A stretch of DNA of 38,690 bases from Lachnospiraceae bacterium (GCA_900765975.1 CAAFTS010000075.1:1-38690); one strand, 5' to 3'. Shown: positions 14,578 to 24,586, numbered from the stretch's first letter. Translations and numbers: made by a program. Notes: generated by a model not told the origin, from the letters alone.

Positions 14578-15174
14578 ATGGGATTTTTGACAGAGCCAAT
14601 TGAAGACATAGTGCGGATAGGCAGGCGTAAATACTGCATAAACGCCGCATTTGATGTTGTCCTGGATGTGCAGAGATTATACCGGGAGGAGTTGCCGGAT
14701 ATGATTAAGCTTAACCAGGCTCTGAAAATGTTTGGCGTACTTAAACCTGAAAAGATCACACTGCAGACAAGGACGGAGCTGCTGAATGATATCTATAAGA
14801 ATTGTGTCAATACAAAGCAGAGGCTTTCTGTTAAACAGCAGTTGCCTGTCTTTGATTTTGAAGAGGATGCAGAATACATCTACGCAAGTTTTATGTTGGA
14901 TTACGGGATTGATTTGATAAATGTGCAGGGGCAGCTCCATTGGAAGAAGTTTATCGCTCTCTTCCAGGGACTTTCTGAATCAACAAAAATTCGGGAAGTT
15001 ATGAAAATCCGCAGCATGGAAGTACCGCGCTATGATGGACATAACCAGAAACAGATACAGGAGATCCAGGAACTGAAATCTTATTACGCGCTGCCGGTTC
15101 GCGGCGGTGGCGGCCAGCAAGGGCTTGATGCCTTATTTACAGCGTTGGAATCACAGGCGGTGAGAAATGGATAA
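14578..15174 (+). CDS. Gp15-family tail assembly protein
   Basis: 198 residues matching the bacteriophage Gp15 family: INAAFDVVLDVQRLYREELPD near the start, then EEDAEYIYASFMLDYGIDLINVQGQLHWKKFIALFQGLSESTKIREVMKIRSMEVP. It is the second chaperone-like protein upstream of the tape measure. ATG 14578 follows AAGAAGGTGAG. The C-terminus overlaps the next small gene by 8 bases. Confidence 0.88.
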   Translation: MGFLTEPIEDIVRIGRRKYCINAAFDVVLDVQRLYREELPDMIKLNQALKMFGVLKPEKITLQTRTELLNDIYKNCVNTKQRLSVKQQLPVFDFEEDAEYIYASFMLDYGIDLINVQGQLHWKKFIALFQGLSESTKIREVMKIRSMEVPRYDGHNQKQIQEIQELKSYYALPVRGGGGQQGLDALFTALESQAVRNG

Positions 15175-15325
15175 AGAAAAACCAACAGAAAAGATGAAAA
15201 AAGTCGTATGTCCCTATTGTGGGCATGAGCAATATCCATTTTATGAGAAGGGCGCTGTCTGCAGGGGTGTCTTTTTAAAATGCAAGAACCCGTCCTGCAG
15301 GAAACAATTTGAATTGAGACTATAA
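15167..15325 (+). CDS. Small zinc-finger protein, Com-like
   Basis: 52 residues, starting at ATG 15167 inside the end of the Gp15-like gene and ending at TAA 15323-15325. It contains CPYCGHEQYPF and, 20 residues on, CKNPSCRKQFEL, a two-knuckle zinc ribbon as in the Com family, whose Mu member is a translational activator. It lies between tail chaperone and tape measure, so a role in translation or assembly is possible but unproven. Confidence 0.7.
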   Translation: MDKEKPTEKMKKVVCPYCGHEQYPFYEKGAVCRGVFLKCKNPSCRKQFELRL

Positions 15326-15375
15326 CAAGACGCTGTGCCTTTGTGCCTGTCTGTTGATATAAGGCAGGTGAGAAC

Positions 15376-17793
15376 ATGGCAGGAAAAGGTGACGGCGAGG
15401 TTGTATATACCCTACGAGCAGATGACAGCGATTTGGAGGGAGACCTTAAAAGCGCCGAGAAAAAGATTGAGAAATCCACAGAGGATACAGCGGCAAAATC
15501 TGAACAGGCTGAGAAGGAGACAGCCGAAACTAAAAAGAAGGTCAAGGAAGATGTTACCCAGCACCATAAACAGCAGAATGAGGAGCAGGAAAAGTCAGAC
15601 GAGGAATCTAGCCAGAAGCGCGAGGAGACTGCTAAAGGACATGGTGAAAAGCTAAAGAGTATTGCAGGGGGCGCGGCTAAAGCCATTGGCACGGGGATGC
15701 TTGCTGCCGGAACCGCTGTTGTAGGTGTAGGCGTAGCCGCTGTAAACACAGCCAATGATTTTGATCAGGCTATGAACCAATTTGTTGCAAGTACAGGCAT
15801 TGGGACAGAGTATACAGAGCGGTATAAAAAGCTCATGGAAGATGTCTACACCAACAATTACGGTGACAGCTTTGAGGATGTTGCTGATGCAATGTCCCAG
15901 ATCCGACAGCAAATCGGGCCTGTGGTGGATGACTGGGATCCAGAAGGACTGCAGGAATTTACAGAATCAGCATTTGCACTGCGCGATACCTTCGGGTTAG
16001 ATATACAGGAGTCCGTGAGGGCGGCGGGTACCATGATGGATCAGTTCTGTATGGATGGGACTGATGCTATGGATATGATCGCTGCTGGTGCTCAGAACGG
16101 ACTTGATTTTTCAGGAGAATTTCTTGACAGTATCAATGAGTATTCTGTTCATTTTTCCAAGATGGGAATGGATGCGGATGATATGTTTAAAATCTTCCAA
16201 AAAGGAAGTGATAGCGGAGCATTTAATCTCGATAAGATTGGTGATGCAGTCAAGGAGATGTCTATTCGTGTCCTGGACGGCTCCGATACCACGAAAGAGG
16301 GATTTGAGACAATCGGACTGAATGCTGATGAGATGGCGTCCAAGTTTGCGGCAGGCGGAGACAGCGCAAAAGAAGCGTTCAAACAGACTATTGATGCCTT
16401 GGCGGGGATAGAGGACCCGCTTGCACAGAACACTGCGGGCGTGGATCTGTTCGGGACTATGTGGGAGGACTTGGGACCTGATGCAGTTACTGCCTTGGCT
16501 GACATACAGGACGGCGCATATGATACCGCGGATGCAATGGAGGGCATCAAAGCAGTAAAGTATGATGATCTTGGGTCCATGTTTGAGGGATTGAAACGCG
16601 CTGTTGAAGTCCTGCTCATACCGTTGGGTGAACAACTTATCCCATTGCTTTCTGACCTTATTAAGGATGTGCTGCCGCTGATTGAGGAAAGTTTGCCACC
16701 GCTGATAGAGATGATTGCGGGGTTTGCTGAACAGCTCATGCCAATCATTCAGGATATTCTGCCTATACTTTTAGAGACCATAACAGCTTTAGGCGAACCG
16801 CTTATGCAGCTTATCGAAGAGATTCTGCCAGTCATTTTGGATTTGTTTTCCCAGGTCGCACCACTTTTGGGTGAATTTATCGAAGCGATACTTCCGATTT
16901 TAGTGGAGCTGTTCCAGGCACTTATCCCACCTTTGATTGAGATAATCAGTGCTGCTCTTCCACCACTGATAGAGCTAATCAATGCGCTCTTACCCATTTT
17001 TCAAATAGTGATCCAGTTATTGGAACCTATCATCGGTTTATTTTTAGATTTATTGGGGCCTATTGTGGATTTGATCAATCAGGCTCTTATACCATTAGTA
17101 GAAGCATTACAGCCTATTATAGAGACGATAACTGATTTTTTGATTCCAATACTTGAAACTCTTATGAAAGTGTTTGAAACCATATTTGGTGGGATTGTGT
17201 CACTAGTAGAAAGGGAGATAAAAAGGATAACTGATATCCTGGGCAGCATAGTAGATTTTGTGAAAAATGTATTTGCTGGAAATTGGGAAGGTGCTTGGCA
17301 AAATATAGTTGACATATTCCATAATGTAATTGATGGAATTGTAGATTTTTTTAAAGCCCCTTTGAATGCAATCGTGGACGGATGGAACAGCCTTGCGGAT
17401 AGCATAGGATATTTTGAAATACCGGAATGGGTGCCATTTGTAGGCGGAGGAACCTTCTCATTACCTACTCTGCCACGTTTAAAGGTCGGTATGGATTATG
17501 TTCCCTCTGATTATTACCCGGCCTACCTTGATGAAGGAGAAGCAGTCCTGACAAAACAGGAGAATGCCATGTACCGACAGTTAGGAGGATTGCAGGGGAT
17601 GTTTGCTTTGCAGAATCAGCAATCTGTTGCACTGGCGCAACAGTCGGCAGCAATAGACTATGAGCGAATGGGACGGGAAACAGCAAAAGCCATGAAGGGT
17701 ATGGGCGTATACCTGGACAAGAGACCGGTGGGCAAGATAATAGCACCTGTTGTCAGTGAGGAGATGGGGAAGGTCAACGAAAGGAGGACATAA
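15376..17793 (+). CDS. Tail tape measure protein
   Basis: 805 residues from ATG 15376 (AGGCAGGTGAGAAC before it). Residues 1-105 are a charged coiled coil rich in Lys, Glu and Gln; 106-125 are small and hydrophobic (GTGMLAAGTAVVGVGVAAV); 126-400 form the TP901-type core with repeated DAMSQIRQQIG-like helices; about 410-620 are a long run of hydrophobic segments punctuated by prolines (LIPLLSDLIKDVLPLIEESL and many variants). A C-terminal segment follows. It sets tail length and helps DNA enter the host. Confidence 0.93.
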   Translation: MAGKGDGEVVYTLRADDSDLEGDLKSAEKKIEKSTEDTAAKSEQAEKETAETKKKVKEDVTQHHKQQNEEQEKSDEESSQKREETAKGHGEKLKSIAGGAAKAIGTGMLAAGTAVVGVGVAAVNTANDFDQAMNQFVASTGIGTEYTERYKKLMEDVYTNNYGDSFEDVADAMSQIRQQIGPVVDDWDPEGLQEFTESAFALRDTFGLDIQESVRAAGTMMDQFCMDGTDAMDMIAAGAQNGLDFSGEFLDSINEYSVHFSKMGMDADDMFKIFQKGSDSGAFNLDKIGDAVKEMSIRVLDGSDTTKEGFETIGLNADEMASKFAAGGDSAKEAFKQTIDALAGIEDPLAQNTAGVDLFGTMWEDLGPDAVTALADIQDGAYDTADAMEGIKAVKYDDLGSMFEGLKRAVEVLLIPLGEQLIPLLSDLIKDVLPLIEESLPPLIEMIAGFAEQLMPIIQDILPILLETITALGEPLMQLIEEILPVILDLFSQVAPLLGEFIEAILPILVELFQALIPPLIEIISAALPPLIELINALLPIFQIVIQLLEPIIGLFLDLLGPIVDLINQALIPLVEALQPIIETITDFLIPILETLMKVFETIFGGIVSLVEREIKRITDILGSIVDFVKNVFAGNWEGAWQNIVDIFHNVIDGIVDFFKAPLNAIVDGWNSLADSIGYFEIPEWVPFVGGGTFSLPTLPRLKVGMDYVPSDYYPAYLDEGEAVLTKQENAMYRQLGGLQGMFALQNQQSVALAQQSAAIDYERMGRETAKAMKGMGVYLDKRPVGKIIAPVVSEEMGKVNERRT

Positions 17794-18503
17794 TGAGCAC
17801 TGGAATAACATTTGATACCTGGCATACCGCACGGGACTGGGAATTGAAACTTATAAGCTATCATATCCCTATGCCGGAACCAAAGGAAAGGACTGTTGAT
17901 GTTGTAGGAGCGCATGGTGTCCTGGACCTGACAGAGGTTGACGGAACTGTTTATTATAGTAGGCGTGAGGGAATAGAAATAATCTTTGACCTTGAAGATG
18001 GTTCCGGGCAGAGCTGGCTTGCAAGATATTCGGAGATCGCCGCTGCCATACATGGACAGAAAATGAAAATGATATTGGATGATCAGCCGGACTGTTACTA
18101 CATGGTACGTTTGAACCTGGACAGCACAAAGAGCGATCCGGTGCTATCCCAGTTTGTCTTGACGGGTTCTGCAGATCCCTTCAAATATGATATGAGCACC
18201 AGTGCAGAGGACTGGCTGTGGGATCCGTTCAACTTCCGTTCCGGGGTGATCCGAGTGCTGAAAGATATCAAGATCACGGCAAGCAATAAATCTGTCAAGG
18301 TGGCAGGCGGTGGTGTTGGTACCGCGCCTATTTTTCAGGTGAAGACAGCAAGTAATCTGAAGGTTATATTTGGTGGCAAGTCCTATCCACTCACCGTCGG
18401 GCGGAACCGCCTCCCGGAGATCCGGGTAGGAAAAACGGATGTCACCCTGAATTTTACCGGCACTGGAGAGCTGACCATTGACTATAGAGGGAGGTATCTG
18501 TGA
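17793..18503 (+). CDS. Distal tail protein (Dit)
   Basis: 236 residues, coupled to the tape measure by a one-base overlap. The N-terminal half has the PEPKERTVDVVGAHGVLDLTE motif typical of siphovirus Dit proteins, which form the hexameric hub between tail tube and tip. The C-terminal half is a beta domain (VKVAGGGVGTAPIFQV, GKTDVTLNFTGTGELTIDYRGRYL) like a galectin fold. Its stop overlaps the ATG of the next gene (TGATG). Confidence 0.87.
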   Translation: MSTGITFDTWHTARDWELKLISYHIPMPEPKERTVDVVGAHGVLDLTEVDGTVYYSRREGIEIIFDLEDGSGQSWLARYSEIAAAIHGQKMKMILDDQPDCYYMVRLNLDSTKSDPVLSQFVLTGSADPFKYDMSTSAEDWLWDPFNFRSGVIRVLKDIKITASNKSVKVAGGGVGTAPIFQVKTASNLKVIFGGKSYPLTVGRNRLPEIRVGKTDVTLNFTGTGELTIDYRGRYL

Positions 18504-21088
18504 TGTACAAAGTCTATCTTGACGGGCGCATCCTGTATTACCCAGGGGACGAGGAGGCCATCATTGCTGATAGCATCCTGAGTCAGGCCGTGAATGATTC
18601 CGGAACCTTCACTTTCTCCCTGCCGGAAGACAACCCGGAATATGAAAATATCCAGGCAAGGATATCCATGTTGCAGGTGACCAAAGATGACAAAGAGATC
18701 TTTTACGGGGAGGTCCGTAGCATTGATAAAGACATAGATAAGATAAAGCAGGTTTACGCAGTCGGTGAACTTGCTTTTTTGTTTGACAGCGTGCAGCCAC
18801 AGGCTGTTTATCATGACCTGTCGCCTCGACAGATGTTAGAGACCTGGCTGAACATCCATAACAGTCAGGTAGAGGAGAAGAAACGCTTTTACGTGGGCAT
18901 TGTGACGGTCCATGACAGCAATGACAGTCTGTACCGGTATACGAACCAGGAGACCACCCTGGACTGCATCCGGGAAAAACTCTGTGATAAGCTGGACGGC
19001 TATCTGCGCATCCGTAAGACAGGTGGTAAGAGATATCTTGACCTTGTGACTCTGCAGGACTATGGGAAAATCTGTGAGCAGCCAGTGCAGTTCGGAGCGA
19101 ATCTTTTAGACTATGTTGAGAATGTATCAGGGGAGGATATCGCTACAGCCTGTATCCCGCGTGGTGGAAAGCTTGATGAAAGCCCCATAGAAGGACTGGA
19201 GGCTTACACAGATATCACCTCTGTCAATGGTGGGAAGGACTATGTGTATATCCAAAAAGCTGTGGATACCTATGGATGGATTTACAAGGTCGTTGACTGG
19301 GATGATGTCTTTATCCCGGCCAACCTAAAGGCAAAAGCAGAGAAATGGCTGACAGACAACCAGTACGAGAATATGACACTGGATATCACAGCCGTTGATA
19401 TGTCAATATTGAATGCAGATTTTGAAACCTGGGAACTGGGGGACAGCATACATGCCGTGGCTGAACCCTTTGGCATGGACCGGTATTTTCCAGTTTATAA
19501 CCGGGAGTTGCATCTGCAGGCACCGGAAGAGGACAGGATGCAGCTTGGAACTACGGCCAGAAAGGATTATGTCCGGCAAAACCAGGCGCAGAACTCACAG
19601 ACACAAAGTGCATTTGAAAAAGTACACCAGACCAGTTCATTCCTGCAGTCGGCCATTGATAACGCAACGCAGATGATGACTGGCAGTAATGGTGGCTACA
19701 AAGTAACAGAATTTGACGAAGACGGCAGGTGGCTGCGGGATCTGTACATGAATGCTCCAAAAAAAGAAGATGCAACGAATATCATGCAGATAAATATGAA
19801 CGGCATCGGCTTTTCACGTGAGGGGTTTTTCGGCCCTTATAAGAATGCATGGACCATAGACGGGGTGCTGGCAGGCGAATTTATCAAAGCAGGTACTGTA
19901 CAGGCGGAGGCACTGTCAACAGAGTACCGGCAGTCTGTACAGAAGGAAATTGAAAATGCTGAAACTGGTGCAAAAGAATATGCGGAGAGCTATACAACAA
20001 CAGCAATCAAGGCATTGGAGGATAAGATAACCCTGTCTGTCAACGAAAAGCTGAGTTATGTCATGCATGATTATGTTGTGAATGGTGATTTTGCAGATGA
20101 TCTGGACGGATGGACCGTATCCGATGCTGCAGTCATAACGCTGGCAGATGCTGCACCTCTGGGAAAATGTGTAAAGTTTTCAGGTGCATCCACAACCGCG
20201 AGCCTGAGACAAACCTTTACAAAAATGAAGGCTGGCAAATTTAAGGTGCGCTTCAAAGCCGCTGGAGATGCCGGAACAGCACCTAGGGCCAGGGTGCGCT
20301 GCAGCTACAACTCTGTGTCAAAGTACACAACGGCTGGAGATATCAAATCAGGAACCTGGACACAGTTTGAATTTGAATATGACCTTACTACGGATGGTAC
20401 AAAGTACCTGTATCTTTATGATTATGTTTCGGGAGTCTCTGTCTATATCAAGGATGTAGAACTGTTGGGGAGTTATGAGGATTATAACGAGGCACAGATA
20501 ACTATTCTGAGCAATAGTATTGAGAGTAAGGTCACCAAAAATGAATTTGGGAGCTATGTCATCCAGCATTATGACAAAGTTATTACAGCTTTTAATGACA
20601 GCAGCAAGTATGTTCAGATCTCTGCTGGTGAGATCGCTATTTATGACTATGGTGTTACAGCCAGCAAAAAAAGGGCGGCATTTGACCAGAATGGAAACCA
20701 CTTCTGGAGAGATGGTTATTACGTTGGAAAGATTGGTACAAATCAGTGGGTAGGCAACAGTGCTCACAAGGGTCTGGTATTTGATCTGGAGTATCAAGGT
20801 AAATATATGGCACTTGCTTACCGTACCTCATCAACGTCAACAACTTATACTACCATGCTTTGTTTTAGCCAAGCTAACAGCATTTATACAGAAAAGGGCT
20901 GGCATTTGGGAGCAGATCTGTATGGGGAATGGTTCACGCTCCATAATGTCAAGCTGGATGGCGTTTCAGCGGATGGTTACAATGCCTATACAGGCGAGAT
21001 ACGCGTCATTACGGACATCAATGGTGATGAATATCAGTATACCGATATCCAGGTAAGGGACGGGATTATCGTAGGATACTGGGTTTAA
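18503..21088 (+). CDS. Tail tip protein (Tal/endopeptidase-tail type) with carbohydrate-binding domain
   Basis: 861 residues. The N-terminal 370 or so match the prophage endopeptidase-tail/Tal hub family (KVYLDGRILYYPGDEEAIIADSILSQAVNDSGTFTFSLP at the start). A coiled linker follows, then a segment with GYKVTEFDEDGRWLRDLYMNAPKKEDATNIMQINMNGIGFS. Residues about 525-655 form a CBM-like beta sandwich (NGDFADDLDGWTVSD to VYIKDVELLGSYED). The C-terminus is a beta-rich tip. It probably touches the cell surface first and helps penetrate the wall. No catalytic peptidase motif is evident. ATG 18503 is preferred to GTG 18500. Confidence 0.87.
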   Translation: MYKVYLDGRILYYPGDEEAIIADSILSQAVNDSGTFTFSLPEDNPEYENIQARISMLQVTKDDKEIFYGEVRSIDKDIDKIKQVYAVGELAFLFDSVQPQAVYHDLSPRQMLETWLNIHNSQVEEKKRFYVGIVTVHDSNDSLYRYTNQETTLDCIREKLCDKLDGYLRIRKTGGKRYLDLVTLQDYGKICEQPVQFGANLLDYVENVSGEDIATACIPRGGKLDESPIEGLEAYTDITSVNGGKDYVYIQKAVDTYGWIYKVVDWDDVFIPANLKAKAEKWLTDNQYENMTLDITAVDMSILNADFETWELGDSIHAVAEPFGMDRYFPVYNRELHLQAPEEDRMQLGTTARKDYVRQNQAQNSQTQSAFEKVHQTSSFLQSAIDNATQMMTGSNGGYKVTEFDEDGRWLRDLYMNAPKKEDATNIMQINMNGIGFSREGFFGPYKNAWTIDGVLAGEFIKAGTVQAEALSTEYRQSVQKEIENAETGAKEYAESYTTTAIKALEDKITLSVNEKLSYVMHDYVVNGDFADDLDGWTVSDAAVITLADAAPLGKCVKFSGASTTASLRQTFTKMKAGKFKVRFKAAGDAGTAPRARVRCSYNSVSKYTTAGDIKSGTWTQFEFEYDLTTDGTKYLYLYDYVSGVSVYIKDVELLGSYEDYNEAQITILSNSIESKVTKNEFGSYVIQHYDKVITAFNDSSKYVQISAGEIAIYDYGVTASKKRAAFDQNGNHFWRDGYYVGKIGTNQWVGNSAHKGLVFDLEYQGKYMALAYRTSSTSTTYTTMLCFSQANSIYTEKGWHLGADLYGEWFTLHNVKLDGVSADGYNAYTGEIRVITDINGDEYQYTDIQVRDGIIVGYWV

Positions 21089-21099
21089 GGAGAAAAGTC

Positions 21100-21261
21100 A
21101 TGGAACTTGAGATAGTAAAAGGAGATCCTCCAGAGAGGAACGGGAGGACAGAAGTGATGAAGGCGGGGTTGAATATCGGAAATATGGCAAAAAAAGAATC
21201 GCGGACAAACATGGAAGGAGAGATATATGGAGAAGCAGCGCCCGGTAACAGTGAAGATTGA
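21100..21261 (+). CDS. Small hypothetical protein, 53 aa
   Basis: ATG 21100 follows TTAAGGAGAAAAGTC, a good ribosome site directly after the tail-tip stop. The product is charged, with no membrane part (MELEIVKGDPPERNGRTEVM at the start), and overlaps the next gene by 35 bases. Small genes of this kind between tail tip and fibres may be chaperones. No family recognised. Confidence 0.5.
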   Translation: MELEIVKGDPPERNGRTEVMKAGLNIGNMAKKESRTNMEGEIYGEAAPGNSED

Positions 21262-21436
21262 AGATTTTAGGGAAAAGTTGAACGATGTGGTAGGGAAAGC
21301 ACAGCTCCCACCTTTTTTGATTGAAATATTACTGGGAGAGTATTTGGCGGGCATAAGCAGAGTGGCTCAAAATGAGTACGCCCAGGACAGGGCTGAATGG
21401 GAAAAGGCTTGCAAGGAGAGTGAGGCAGATGGCTGA
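21227..21436 (+). CDS. Small hypothetical protein of the fibre region, 69 aa
   Basis: ATG 21227 follows AAGGAGAGATAT. The protein is helical and amphipathic ([43 protein letters not shown]), like small baseplate or fibre-attachment proteins. It overlaps the next gene by 8 bases. It may help attach the collagen-like fibres. No family recognised. Confidence 0.65.
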   Translation: MEKQRPVTVKIEDFREKLNDVVGKAQLPPFLIEILLGEYLAGISRVAQNEYAQDRAEWEKACKESEADG

Positions 21437-21836
21437 TATCAGCAAAGAGATACAAGCCTTTGAGGATGCGATCTATGGAGAAGAAGTCAGAGGAAGCATG
21501 ATATCCCTGGCTGAAAAAGTGAACGGTGAGTCGTCAAAAGCCCAGACAGATGCCGCGGATGTTGTAAATCGTGCCAACTGCGGTGAGTTCAAGGGCGATA
21601 AGGGTGATACCGGTCCTGCAGGACCAAAAGGCGCCACCGGCTCTGCTGGTCCGATCGGGCCAAAAGGAGAAAAGGGAGACACTGGCCCACAAGGTCCTGC
21701 TGGTCCACAAGGCCCCCAGGGGCCAGCGGGAAAGGATGGTGTGGTGACGCAGCTCCCGATCGGGACCTTCTCCATGCACATCAATGAGGCCGGGCATCTT
21801 ATTATGACACATAATGTTCAGGAGGCGGGAGGATGA
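21429..21836 (+). CDS. Collagen-like tail fibre protein (short)
   Basis: 135 residues from ATG 21429. Residues 1-52 are a helical head ([28 protein letters not shown]), common at the base of clostridial phage fibres. Residues about 55-100 are Gly-X-Y repeats ([16 protein letters not shown] and so on) that should form a collagen triple helix. A short beta cap with [18 protein letters not shown] follows. It probably forms a trimeric side fibre or a connector. It overlaps the next gene by 4 bases. Confidence 0.82.
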   Translation: MADISKEIQAFEDAIYGEEVRGSMISLAEKVNGESSKAQTDAADVVNRANCGEFKGDKGDTGPAGPKGATGSAGPIGPKGEKGDTGPQGPAGPQGPQGPAGKDGVVTQLPIGTFSMHINEAGHLIMTHNVQEAGG

Positions 21837-22474
21837 TAAGAGCTGTATTTAAAGAATGGGAAGACTATGTTAAAGCCTATGGGCTGACACAGTGGGATTA
21901 TGGACAGGAACTCCGCCTTTACGGCCTGCATCTACCGGATCCCATCGAGATCCATTTTGCATCAAAGTATCAGGATATAGCCTTGATACAGATAGGGCAC
22001 GGAATAGAAGACGGTGGAATATCCGTGGAGATACCGGATGATCTGCTGGAAGACGGGGGCGATATCATCGCATATGTGTATGTATGTGACGAAAAGCATG
22101 GTGAAACCATGAAGACCGTTAACCTGCCAGTGAAAAGGAGGCAGCGTCCGGAACCTTTTAATAGGCCGAATGGTAACAGGGACACTATCGGCCAGATATT
22201 GAAGGAGCTGGAAAACAAGGCGGATGATCTATTTCTGCAGGAGGATGTCCTGCAATTGATGTCCGGCAATAAACCAACCGGCACAAAAATAAGGCTTCCG
22301 ATTAGGGAACGGGAAATCGAAATGCATAATACAGGAACGGCTATTGAATGGCGGTATACGGACAGTAATGAATGGAATAGTCTGATCATCTTAGAGGATA
22401 TCCGGGGACCAGCTGGTGAATCACCAGAGTTTGAGATCAGGGAGGGTCACTTATATGCGATATATCAAAAGTAA
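21833..22474 (+). CDS. Baseplate upper protein (BppU)-like
   Basis: 213 residues. The N-terminal 105 residues resemble the BppU N-terminal domain ([27 protein letters not shown], then [22 protein letters not shown]), a fold that attaches fibres to the baseplate. A helical linker and a beta tip follow. It ends in [14 protein letters not shown], a motif shared with the next fibre. It likely anchors the collagen fibres. Confidence 0.8.
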   Translation: MIRAVFKEWEDYVKAYGLTQWDYGQELRLYGLHLPDPIEIHFASKYQDIALIQIGHGIEDGGISVEIPDDLLEDGGDIIAYVYVCDEKHGETMKTVNLPVKRRQRPEPFNRPNGNRDTIGQILKELENKADDLFLQEDVLQLMSGNKPTGTKIRLPIREREIEMHNTGTAIEWRYTDSNEWNSLIILEDIRGPAGESPEFEIREGHLYAIYQK

Positions 22475-22486
22475 AGGAGAGATAAG

Positions 22487-23467
22487 ATGGCAAGAGAAGT
22501 TGATTTAGGAAGTATTATCGGTCCACAGGGAGCACAGGGGATTCAGGGGCCTGCCGGTCCGCAGGGACCAAAAGGAGATACTGGGGCAAAAGGAGCTACA
22601 GGTGCACAGGGTCCGCAGGGTATCCAGGGTGAAACTGGACCTACAGGGCCAAAGGGCGCCACAGGTGCAGCCGGAGCCAAGGGAGCGGACGGTGCAACCT
22701 GGCTGTTTGGCACTGCAGCACCGACAACACAGGGAAAAGACGGGGACTTTTATCTGAATACAGCGAATTTTGATGTCTATAAAAAGGCGTCAGGAGCCTG
22801 GGCAAAGACAGGCAATATCAAAGGTGCTACTGGTGCCCAGGGACCAAAAGGAGATACTGGAGCAACAGGGCCTACTGGTCCGCAGGGATTAAAGGGTGAC
22901 ACCGGCGCGACTGGGCCGAAAGGTGCCACAGGTTCAACTGGCCCGCAGGGACCTGCAGGTGAGGCATTTACGATAGCAAAGACCTATGCCAGCATTTCAG
23001 CCATGAATAGCGGCTTTGCGTCAGATGGTGTCAAGACCGGGCAGTTTGTTATGATAGACACAGGGAATGTAAATGACGCGGATAACGCAAAGCTGTATGT
23101 AAAAGGAACATCCGCATATACCTACATCACGGATCTGTCTGGTGCCACGGGTATGACAGGCCCGCAGGGAGCGAAAGGTGCAACGGGTGCGACCGGCCCG
23201 CAGGGAGCCACAGGTCCGAAAGGCGATAAAGGCGCTGCATTTACTTACGCCGACTTTACAGCCGCCCAGCTTGCAGGATTAAAGGGCGCGAAAGGTGATA
23301 CTGGAGCTACAGGCCCACAGGGACCAAAAGGTGATACTGGTGCAGCCGGTGCAAAAGGAGCTACAGGAGCCACTGGCCCACAGGGACCGCAGGGGCCAGC
23401 CGGAGTGGATGGCAAGACGCCCACTTTTGAGATCCGGAGCGGACATCTGTATGCAATTTTTAGCTAA
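22487..23467 (+). CDS. Collagen-like tail fibre protein
   Basis: 326 residues. After [12 protein letters not shown], long Gly-X-Y stretches (residues about 12-72, 107-160, 220-250 and 265-308) alternate with two short non-collagen inserts ([19 protein letters not shown] and [20 protein letters not shown]). The C-terminus is [15 protein letters not shown], like the preceding protein. It should form a trimeric stalk. AAGGAGAGATAAG precedes its ATG. It shares its start ([11 protein letters not shown], compare [11 protein letters not shown]) with the next fibre, which suggests duplication. Confidence 0.85.
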   Translation: MAREVDLGSIIGPQGAQGIQGPAGPQGPKGDTGAKGATGAQGPQGIQGETGPTGPKGATGAAGAKGADGATWLFGTAAPTTQGKDGDFYLNTANFDVYKKASGAWAKTGNIKGATGAQGPKGDTGATGPTGPQGLKGDTGATGPKGATGSTGPQGPAGEAFTIAKTYASISAMNSGFASDGVKTGQFVMIDTGNVNDADNAKLYVKGTSAYTYITDLSGATGMTGPQGAKGATGATGPQGATGPKGDKGAAFTYADFTAAQLAGLKGAKGDTGATGPQGPKGDTGAAGAKGATGATGPQGPQGPAGVDGKTPTFEIRSGHLYAIFS

Positions 23468-23479
23468 GGAGGCGATAAT

Positions 23480-24310
23480 ATGGCAGTGATAGAAACTGAT
23501 TTAGGCTCAGTAGTGGGTCCTCAAGGGCCTGCAGGGCCGAAAGGAGCAACCGGGGCTACCGGAGCACAGGGGCCAAAAGGAGATACCGGATTGACTGGCC
23601 CGCAGGGGCCAAAGGGTGCGACCGGTGCCACGGGAGCACAGGGGCCGAAAGGAGATACTGGCACTACCGGCCCCCAGGGGCCGCAGGGACCTGCCGGAAA
23701 GGTAGATGCTACTGTTCCTGTATCTTTTACGGATGCATCATCCAGATTGAACCTAACAACGGGTGAAACAATAGGAACTTTAGTTGGTAAGATGTCTAAA
23801 TGGCTGAAGGATACGAAATATCTTGCATTCAGCCGTGTGATAGATCTGGTAAGCAAGACAACTCCAGCCAGTACGGATGCGTTTTTACTGGAGGAATCTA
23901 CAGGGATAGGAAAGAAGCTGTTATTTTCCAACTTTTTGACTTATCTGCAGAATGAGGTTAAACCTAAAACGACGGCGGGTAACGTTGCCTTTACAAAAGC
24001 TGATGGAACTGCAAGCAATGTGCAGGATACTGTTACTGCATTAAACTCCGCTTTGGGTGGATATATGATACAAGCTGGAAGAATCAATATAACTCCTAAG
24101 GCAAATACTCCAACGACAAAACGCCTAACCTTTCCAAAACCATTCAAAGAGCAGGCGATAGTCTTGTTGACCCCTGTTTCAGGAGTACCAGGTCAAAAGG
24201 TGCTTGGCGTAGGTACATTAAATAACACCCGTGATGGATGTGATGTTATTTTAACGAGAACGGAAACCACAGAGACTGTAATTGCTTGGACCGCTATCGG
24301 GCCAGTATAG
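23480..24310 (+). CDS. Collagen-like fibre with interchangeable C-terminal knob
   Basis: 276 residues. Gly-X-Y repeats fill residues about 12-75, a connecting region of 100 residues follows, and the C-terminal 89 residues after LNSALGG form the knob ([21 protein letters not shown] to [10 protein letters not shown]) of a small lectin-like beta fold. The crossover sequence TAAACTCCGCTTT (24042-24054) encodes the LNSAL at the junction. The knob is one of four alternative modules of the downstream inversion system, and only this one is currently joined to the gene. Its stop is 8 bases from the stop of the opposite-strand silent module. Confidence 0.93.
   Translation: MAVIETDLGSVVGPQGPAGPKGATGATGAQGPKGDTGLTGPQGPKGATGATGAQGPKGDTGTTGPQGPQGPAGKVDATVPVSFTDASSRLNLTTGETIGTLVGKMSKWLKDTKYLAFSRVIDLVSKTTPASTDAFLLEESTGIGKKLLFSNFLTYLQNEVKPKTTAGNVAFTKADGTASNVQDTVTALNSALGGYMIQAGRINITPKANTPTTKRLTFPKPFKEQAIVLLTPVSGVPGQKVLGVGTLNNTRDGCDVILTRTETTETVIAWTAIGPV
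24042..24054 (+). repeat. Inversion site 1 (in-frame, expressed)
   Basis: TAAACTCCGCTTT, forward orientation, inside the fibre gene. Extended homology TTTGGGTGG is shared with site 2. Confidence 0.85.
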
Positions 24311-24318
24311 AATATTAA

Positions 24319-24586
24319 TTACATTTGCCCTATTGCGATCCAGACCAAGATAGTCTCTGTATTATCTTTCCTTGTGACATAAGCCTCAAACCCATTTAAT
24401 GTATTATAACTCGTGCCACACCCCAATAAAAAAGTACCAGGTACCGATGTTATAGGCGTAAGGACCACTCCTGGTTGACCTTTAAACGGCTTAGGAAAAG
24501 TTACCTTTTTCATGGTTGGTTCATTTGGTTTGGGAATTATCGTAACCCTACCGATTTGTATTGCCATTCCACCCAAAGCGGAGTTT
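24319..24586 (-). pseudogene. Silent alternative fibre knob, cassette 2
   Basis: On the minus strand an uninterrupted 89-codon reading frame (LNSALGGMAIQIGRVTIIPKPN to ETILVWIAIGQM) is clearly homologous to the knob in the fibre gene (shared RVTI.PK, FPKPFK, LTP, VPG and W.AIG positions). It has no start or ribosome site and begins at an inverted copy of the crossover sequence. It spans the same 268 bases as the active knob, so inversion between sites 1 and 2 would replace one with the other in frame. Not broken: a stored alternative. Confidence 0.9.

Noticed and set aside
14540..14580. A-rich slippery sequence between the two tail chaperone genes, suggesting programmed frameshift
   Set aside because: The zero-frame reading is A AAA AGG, not the canonical heptamer, and a -1 shift meets a stop after a few codons, so no fusion protein results.
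21473..23931. Long minus-strand frames opposite the collagen-like genes
   Set aside because: They are products of the Gly-X-Y repeat base pattern and lack ribosome sites.
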